A stretch of DNA of 10,808 nt from Thermoplasmata archaeon (GTDB lineage Archaea; Thermoplasmatota; E2; UBA9212): contig DUKC01000197.1 of the NCBI GenBank assembly GCA_013329495.1, forward strand, positions 1,814 to 12,621, in the 5' to 3' direction. Below are positions 6,618-10,808 of the stretch, piece by piece. The stretch's first letter is position 1. Each line of letters opens with the position of its first letter. Both the position numbers and the translations under genes were made by a program. The notes under the pieces were generated by a model that worked only from the letters and a program-made list of their open reading frames with translations, was not told where the DNA came from and made no database searches.

Positions 6618-7250
6618 ATGAAAAAAAGAGTGCTTTACTTACTGAACATTTTAATAATCGGAACTTTGCTCCTTGGTTTAATAGGTTGTTTAAAAGAACC
6701 CAAAAAAGAAGCAACTCTTCCTGAATGGAAATGGTACGAAAATAAAGAATTTGGATTTAAGCTTCAATGTCCAGCCGATACCAAACTCGATGAGTTTAAT
6801 CCTTTTCCCAATGGTGTTATGTTTAAATTTGATAGCGAAGCAATATTTTTTTATGTACCTATAGAGTGGGAAGGGGAGATACTTCCTCCTGAAGAGTTTG
6901 TCGAAATTGGATACCCTGAGGATGAGCCGATAGCGATTTCCTTACCCCCTCTTGAAGAATCTGCCGAACAAGGGGTTCCAGGAGGGAGAATCGAGGCGAT
7001 AAAAAATATCACTTTGGATGGAAGAAAGGCTTTTCAAGTTAGCTACTCATATGAAAATAGATCTACCCAGAAAGAGATTACCGATGAAAGGGAAATATTA
7101 ATTATTTCTGATGCTTCTGATACTTATTGCGAGATTCTTGCAGATAATGAGGGAAGAGGGTATAATATAGTCTTTAATTTTGCCGGCCCTCCAAAACCGT
7201 CGGATTGGGAAAATATTGAAATGATAAAAAATTCATGGAGGTGGGTATGA
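6618..7250 (+). CDS. Predicted lipoprotein of unknown function inserted in the hdr-mvh operon
   Basis: A 210-residue protein. Its N-terminus is a lipoprotein signal: KKR, a hydrophobic stretch at about 5-22, and lipobox LIGC with Cys24. The mature part would sit outside the membrane. After a charged linker, a single domain runs from about 37 to 210. It opens with WYENKEFGFKLQCPAD and closes with ENIEMIKNSWRWV, resembling PsbP/DcrB-like lipoprotein domains (a pattern impression, not a firm family call). The domain has only two cysteines, and I see no metal or catalytic motif. GC is clearly lower: two sampled 60-base lines have 33-35%, against 60% in a sampled mvhD line. The ATG follows GAGGTGA, which overlaps the mvhD stop. 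The last codons contain the mvhG ribosome site, and the stop overlaps the mvhG start. An exported protein has no obvious place in a cytoplasmic complex, so this looks like an insertion that kept the operon intact (inference). Confidence 0.82.
   Translation: MKKRVLYLLNILIIGTLLLGLIGCLKEPKKEATLPEWKWYENKEFGFKLQCPADTKLDEFNPFPNGVMFKFDSEAIFFYVPIEWEGEILPPEEFVEIGYPEDEPIAISLPPLEESAEQGVPGGRIEAIKNITLDGRKAFQVSYSYENRSTQKEITDEREILIISDASDTYCEILADNEGRGYNIVFNFAGPPKPSDWENIEMIKNSWRWV
7237..7243 (+). promoter_or_regulatory. Ribosome binding site of mvhG inside the lipoprotein gene end
   Basis: A perfect GGAGGTG precedes the ATG at 7247. It forms the last Trp-Arg-Trp-Val codons of the lipoprotein. It favours 7247 as the mvhG start over the in-frame ATG at 7235, which overlaps the site itself. 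Confidence 0.75.
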
Positions 7251-8233
7251 AGCCTAAGCTTGCATTTTACTGGTGCGCATCCTGCGGTGGATGCGAGGTG
7301 GCAATCCTGGATCTCAACGAGGCGCTGCTGGACCTGGTTGAGAAGGCTGACATTGTTTTCTGGCCCTGCGCAATGGACTTTAAGCGCAGTGATGTTGAAA
7401 AGATGGGGGATAACCACATTGACTTCAGCTTCATAAACGGTGCAATAAGAACCTCAGAAGATGTTGAGATGGCTGACTTGCTTAGAAAAAAATCCAAGCA
7501 CGTGGTGGCTTTCGGTTCCTGCTCATGCTTTGGTGGAATTCCAGGCCTCGCAAATCTGAGCAGCAAAAAGGAGATGCTCGAGAGAATATATGATACCGAG
7601 TCCACTGAAGAGAGAGCAGTTTTTCCCTCTGTAAAATTCGAGTTTGATGGAGAAATCCTTACTCTACCAGAATTCCTTGATGAGGCAAAACCTCTGGAAG
7701 AGGTCATTAAGGTCGATTACTTTATCCCGGGATGCCCTCCCCAGACAGAACAAACACTTGAGGCGCTGGACAGCCTGCTAAATGGAAGGTCAGACAAGAA
7801 AGTCTTTGCCTCTGCCAAGAGCGTTTGCGAAGAGTGTCCTCGGCAAAAAGAAGATAAGAAATTAAGCACAATAAAGAGAATATACGAGATTCAGGATGAC
7901 GGAAGGTGCCTCCTCGAGCAAGGAATACCCTGCCTTGGACCCGCAACTGCGGGTGGATGCGGCGCAAGGTGCGTAAAGGCTAACTATCCCTGCACCGGGT
8001 GCAATGGACCCACCCAGGAAGCGATAGATCAGGGAGCAAGGATGATAGCTTCATTAGCATCTGCACTCGGAATTGAGGACGAGGAAAAGATGGAGGAGAA
8101 AAAGGTTGACGAGCTAATAGACGAGATCATCGATCCGGTTGGAACCTTCTACAAGTTTTCACTTCCAAAATCCATACTCAAAAAGAGATGGAGGGATCTT
8201 GACAAGTCAAAAACGATAGGGGGGAGGAGCTGA
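7247..8233 (+). CDS. mvhG: F420-non-reducing [NiFe] hydrogenase small subunit
   Basis: A 328-residue iron-sulfur subunit that carries electrons from the MvhA active site to MvhD. It has 15 or more cysteines in the expected layout. N-terminal YWCASCGGCE (C10, C13, C16), FGSCSCFGG (C92, C94) and IPGCPPQ (C163) supply the proximal cluster. SVCEECPR (C194, C197) and the dense C-terminal region C221, C229, C238, C242, C249, C252 (ending CTGCNGP) supply the other two clusters. No Tat signal is present, so it is a cytoplasmic group 3 enzyme and not a membrane or periplasmic type. The start overlaps the upstream stop (ATGA). Its own stop overlaps the mvhA start (TGATG) with GGGAGGAG just ahead. Confidence 0.95.
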   Translation: MKPKLAFYWCASCGGCEVAILDLNEALLDLVEKADIVFWPCAMDFKRSDVEKMGDNHIDFSFINGAIRTSEDVEMADLLRKKSKHVVAFGSCSCFGGIPGLANLSSKKEMLERIYDTESTEERAVFPSVKFEFDGEILTLPEFLDEAKPLEEVIKVDYFIPGCPPQTEQTLEALDSLLNGRSDKKVFASAKSVCEECPRQKEDKKLSTIKRIYEIQDDGRCLLEQGIPCLGPATAGGCGARCVKANYPCTGCNGPTQEAIDQGARMIASLASALGIEDEEKMEEKKVDELIDEIIDPVGTFYKFSLPKSILKKRWRDLDKSKTIGGRS

Positions 8234-9672
8234 TGAGCAAGATTACCATTGATCCTGTAACTAGGTTGGAGGGACACGGAAAAATAGAAATCTTCCTAGA
8301 CGACGAGGAGGAGGTTAAAGGCGCATACTTGCAAGTTCCAGAGCTGAGGGGTTTCGAAAAATTCTGTGAGGGGCGGAGAGCAGAAGACATGCCCACGATA
8401 ACCTCCAGAATCTGTGGTGTTTGCAGAGAGGCTCATTACCTCGCCTCCACCAAGACCCTGGACTCTGCTTTCGGCGTTACTCCCACTGAGACGGCGACAA
8501 AACTCAGAGAACTCGTCTACAACGCTTACATTTTCTCGGATCATCTGCTCCATCTTTATTTCCTAGCAGGCCCCGACTACCTCGTAGGTTGGAATGCTCC
8601 TAAAGCAGAGAGAAACATCCTTGGTGTTATCAAAAAGGTAGGAAAAGACGTGGGAAAACGAGTGATCGAGACCCGAGCAAAAGTGACCAAAATCATAGAA
8701 ATATTGGGAGGAAAACCAATTCATCCCGCTTTTGGAATACCAGGAGGAGTTACAAAAGGATTGGATGAAGAAGAGTTTGAGCAGGTAAAAGTGATCGCAG
8801 ACTCGTGTGTTGAGTTTGCGGAGTTTACCTACAAGCTTTTTAAGACGAGCGTGTTTAAAGAGGTAGACCAGGAAGGAAAACTAGAAACCTATTACATGGG
8901 ATTGGTCGACGACAAAGACCGTGTGAGCTTTTATGATGGCGAGGTTAGGGTTGTTGACCCTGAGGGCAAAGAGTTCTGCAGATTTGGCTTCGATTACCTG
9001 GATTATGTAAAAGAGCACGTCGAACCGTGGACTTACGTGAAGTTCCCCTATCTAAAGCCTGTGGGGTGGAAAGGCTTTAAAGACGGAAAAGATTCTGGAA
9101 TATACAAGGTTGGGCCCATAGCTAGGTTGAACGTTGCGAAGGGGATGAAGACCAAGCTTGCAAATGAGGCGTATAAGGAGTTCTTTGAGGAACACGAAAG
9201 ACCCGCACACTTCACAGGAGCATACATCCAAGCTAGAGCAATAGAGCTCCTTCAAGCGGCGGAAAGGATAAAAGAATTGTCGGAGGATAAGACACTGCTC
9301 AACAAAGACCTGAGAAATCCAGATCTCAAAACCCCCTCGAGAGGAGTAGGAATCACCGAGGCAGCGAGAGGAACGTTGTTTCATGATTATACCTTCGATG
9401 AACAGGGGCTCGTCAGGAAGGTCAATCTGATAGTTCCCACCACGCAAAACAGTTCACCAATCTCAATGACAGTCAGGGATTCTGCGAAGAGGTACATCAA
9501 AAAGGGAGTTGTGAACGATGGAATACTCAACAGAATTGAGAGGGATTTCAGAACCTACGATCCCTGCTTCGCCTGCGCGTCTCACTTCATTCCCGGAGAA
9601 GAACCCCTGGAACTGATTCTGAGGAGAGAGGATGGGACGATCTTTAAGAGAATAAAGAGAGGTGGGGCATGA
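8233..9672 (+). CDS. mvhA: F420-non-reducing [NiFe] hydrogenase large (catalytic) subunit
   Basis: A 479-residue subunit holding the Ni-Fe site that splits H2. Both metal-binding motifs are intact: RICGVCREAH (C61, C64, H68) near the N-terminus and DPCFACASH (C445, C448, H451) near the C-terminus. RLEGHG at 11-16 is the usual N-terminal signature with its glutamate. About 28 residues follow His451, consistent with a tail removed by a maturation protease; no such protease or hyp gene is in the window. Because the last motif is in frame in this gene, no separate VhuU-like piece and no selenocysteine is needed. The last bases overlap the hdrC start (ATGA). With MvhG and MvhD it makes a group 3c-type hydrogenase bound to Hdr. 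Confidence 0.96.
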   Translation: MSKITIDPVTRLEGHGKIEIFLDDEEEVKGAYLQVPELRGFEKFCEGRRAEDMPTITSRICGVCREAHYLASTKTLDSAFGVTPTETATKLRELVYNAYIFSDHLLHLYFLAGPDYLVGWNAPKAERNILGVIKKVGKDVGKRVIETRAKVTKIIEILGGKPIHPAFGIPGGVTKGLDEEEFEQVKVIADSCVEFAEFTYKLFKTSVFKEVDQEGKLETYYMGLVDDKDRVSFYDGEVRVVDPEGKEFCRFGFDYLDYVKEHVEPWTYVKFPYLKPVGWKGFKDGKDSGIYKVGPIARLNVAKGMKTKLANEAYKEFFEEHERPAHFTGAYIQARAIELLQAAERIKELSEDKTLLNKDLRNPDLKTPSRGVGITEAARGTLFHDYTFDEQGLVRKVNLIVPTTQNSSPISMTVRDSAKRYIKKGVVNDGILNRIERDFRTYDPCFACASHFIPGEEPLELILRREDGTIFKRIKRGGA

Positions 9673-10061
9673 AAGTAAAGACAGACAGGGAGTTTCTGGA
9701 TCGAGTCCAGGAGTTGAGCGGACAAAACCTGAACGAGTGCTACCAGTGCGGTACTTGCTCAGCGGGATGCCCATTTGTTGAGGAAATGGATATCTTACCT
9801 GACAGATTAATAAGATTGGTCATTCTCGGCGAAAAGGAGAGAGTTTTGGGTGCAAAAACTCCATGGATCTGCGCGGCATGCTTCACCTGCACTGTGAGGT
9901 GTCCAAGGGGACTCGACATTGCAAAGATAATGGAAGCCATTAGACAAATAAAGTTAAGAAAAAGAAAAGAGGCTGATGAAACAAAAATAGAGAAGATCGA
10001 GGATATCAAACATCTGCCACAGGCAGCGCTTGTGAGCAACTTCAGGAAACAAACGGGGTGA
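9669..10061 (+). CDS. hdrC: HdrC, heterodisulfide reductase iron-sulfur subunit (short form)
   Basis: A 130-residue ferredoxin-like subunit. It holds two complete [4Fe-4S] motifs: CYQCGTCSAGCP (C24, C27, C30, C34) and CAACFTCTVRCP (C68, C71, C74, C78). HdrC carries electrons from HdrA to HdrB. The chain ends with ALVSNFRKQTG. Methanogen HdrC proteins known to me are about 185 residues, so the C-terminal helical part is missing or reduced. The stop is followed after four bases by hdrB, with GGGGTGA overlapping the stop as its ribosome site, and I see no sign of a frameshift. A short natural form is the simplest reading. Confidence 0.93.
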   Translation: MKVKTDREFLDRVQELSGQNLNECYQCGTCSAGCPFVEEMDILPDRLIRLVILGEKERVLGAKTPWICAACFTCTVRCPRGLDIAKIMEAIRQIKLRKRKEADETKIEKIEDIKHLPQAALVSNFRKQTG

Positions 10062-10065
10062 AAGA

Positions 10066-10808
10066 ATGAATATTTTGTATTATCCGGGCTGCACACTAAA
10101 GACGACCGCAACGAGTCTTGAAGAATCCGCTCTAAAAGCAACCCATGCTTTGGGAATAGAGCTTGTTGAGCTCAAGGATTGGTATTGCTGCGGTGCGGTT
10201 TTTTCACTCTCTAGCGATGATCTGATGCATCAGATAGCCCCCATAAGGACTCTGATAAACGTTCAAGAGGAAGGGGGGGACAGGGTTGTCACCATCTGTG
10301 ACATGTGCTACAACACTCTAAAACAGGCCAACTTGCTGATGAAAGAAAACCCCGACAAGCTCAAGACCATCAATGATTTTCTTGATGAGCAGGCCGATTA
10401 CAAAGGAAAGGTCAGGGTTTACCATTTGTTGGAGCTGTTAAAGGAGTTCGGATTCAACGAGATAAAAAAGAAAGTAAAGGTAAAGCTAAACGGCCTGAAG
10501 GTGGCCCCCTACTACGGCTGCATGCTTCTGAGACCAAGAGAGGTTGCCCTGGACGATCCAGAAAACCCGGGAATTCTGGAGGAGCTGATGAAGAGTCTAG
10601 GCGTGGAGGTGGTTGAGAATCCTCTCAAGACCGAGTGCTGCGGTTCGTATCACACAGTAAACCGGAAAGAGATAGTCGAAAAGAAGACAAAACAGATAGT
10701 GTCTTCAGCCAGAGAGAGGGGAGCGGAGGCTCTGGTTCTATCCTGTCCCTTGTGCCACTTTAATCTGGATACAAGGCAGTTGGAGGCAGGAAGGCTGCCC
10801 ATCTTTTA
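10066..10808 (+). CDS. hdrB: HdrB, heterodisulfide reductase catalytic subunit (3' end beyond window)
   Basis: My translation gives 247 residues without a stop; full-length HdrB is about 290, so roughly the last 45 are missing. Both CCG domains are complete. Domain 1 has C9 (YYPGC), C41-C42 (WYCCGA), C78 and C81 (TICDMC). Domain 2 has C152 (YYGC), C191-C192 (ECCGS), C227 and C230 (LSCPLC). In the known enzyme these ten cysteines bind two noncubane [4Fe-4S] clusters that cleave the CoM-S-S-CoB disulfide. Presence of the catalytic subunit completes HdrABC in one operon. Whether the substrate is CoM-S-S-CoB or another disulfide depends on whether the host has methanogenesis-type coenzymes, which the window does not show. 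Confidence 0.95.
   Translation, partial: MNILYYPGCTLKTTATSLEESALKATHALGIELVELKDWYCCGAVFSLSSDDLMHQIAPIRTLINVQEEGGDRVVTICDMCYNTLKQANLLMKENPDKLKTINDFLDEQADYKGKVRVYHLLELLKEFGFNEIKKKVKVKLNGLKVAPYYGCMLLRPREVALDDPENPGILEELMKSLGVEVVENPLKTECCGSYHTVNRKEIVEKKTKQIVSSARERGAEALVLSCPLCHFNLDTRQLEAGRLPIF

Noticed and set aside
7235..7246. mvhG start four codons earlier
   Set aside because: That ATG overlaps the GGAGGTG ribosome site itself. The ATG at 7247 is correctly placed behind it and gives the usual N-terminus just before the cluster motif.
9740..10141. 133-residue minus-strand frame opposite hdrC and the start of hdrB
   Set aside because: Shadow of two clearly real genes with conserved cysteine motifs on the plus strand.
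1..10808. CRISPR array, tRNA, rRNA, insertion sequence or prophage
   Set aside because: No regularly spaced repeats, no tRNA-like cloverleaf with CCA region, no transposase or integrase motif and no terminal inverted repeats flanking a gene were seen. I found none around the inserted lipoprotein gene either.

Overview
This 10.8 kb window looks like part of the chromosome of a strictly anaerobic archaeon. The evidence is archaeal TATA-type promoter boxes at the expected distance from starts, GGAGGTG-type ribosome sites, AGA/AGG-dominated arginine codons, and a nearly complete HdrABC-MvhADG gene set. That complex is known from methanogens, Archaeoglobales and relatives of methane- and alkane-oxidising archaea. 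Nothing here fixes the lineage: there is no rRNA, tRNA or mcr gene.

Layout. Positions 1-3050 hold three genes on the minus strand. In transcription order they are an Lrp/AsnC-family regulator (2601-3050), a protein with three PAS domains and no visible output domain (914-2416), and the alpha subunit of a two-subunit class I fumarase/tartrate dehydratase (1-749, running off the left edge). Positions 3051-3219 are a divergent promoter region. From 3220 to the right edge is one tightly packed plus-strand operon: hdrA, mvhD, a small lipoprotein gene, mvhG, mvhA, hdrC, hdrB (hdrB runs off the right edge). Most junctions are TGATG or ATGA overlaps or have gaps of a few bases, so translation is probably coupled.

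Function. MvhA and MvhG form a [NiFe] hydrogenase that oxidises H2. MvhD passes the electrons to the flavin protein HdrA. HdrA is expected to split electron pairs between ferredoxin and HdrBC, which reduces a disulfide (CoM-S-S-CoB in methanogens). All cluster-binding cysteines that I can check in MvhD, MvhG, MvhA, HdrC and HdrB are present, so the complex looks functional.

Most interesting points. (1) HdrA is 997 residues instead of about 650. It reads as two HdrA-like modules in one chain, with the usual domains shared out between the halves: two FAD domains but only one of each iron-sulfur domain. (2) A low-GC gene for an exported lipoprotein sits inside the operon, exactly between mvhD and mvhG, whose products belong to one cytoplasmic complex. 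(3) The Lrp-type regulator diverges from the hydrogenase operon and is a candidate local regulator. (4) The PAS protein has sensor domains only.
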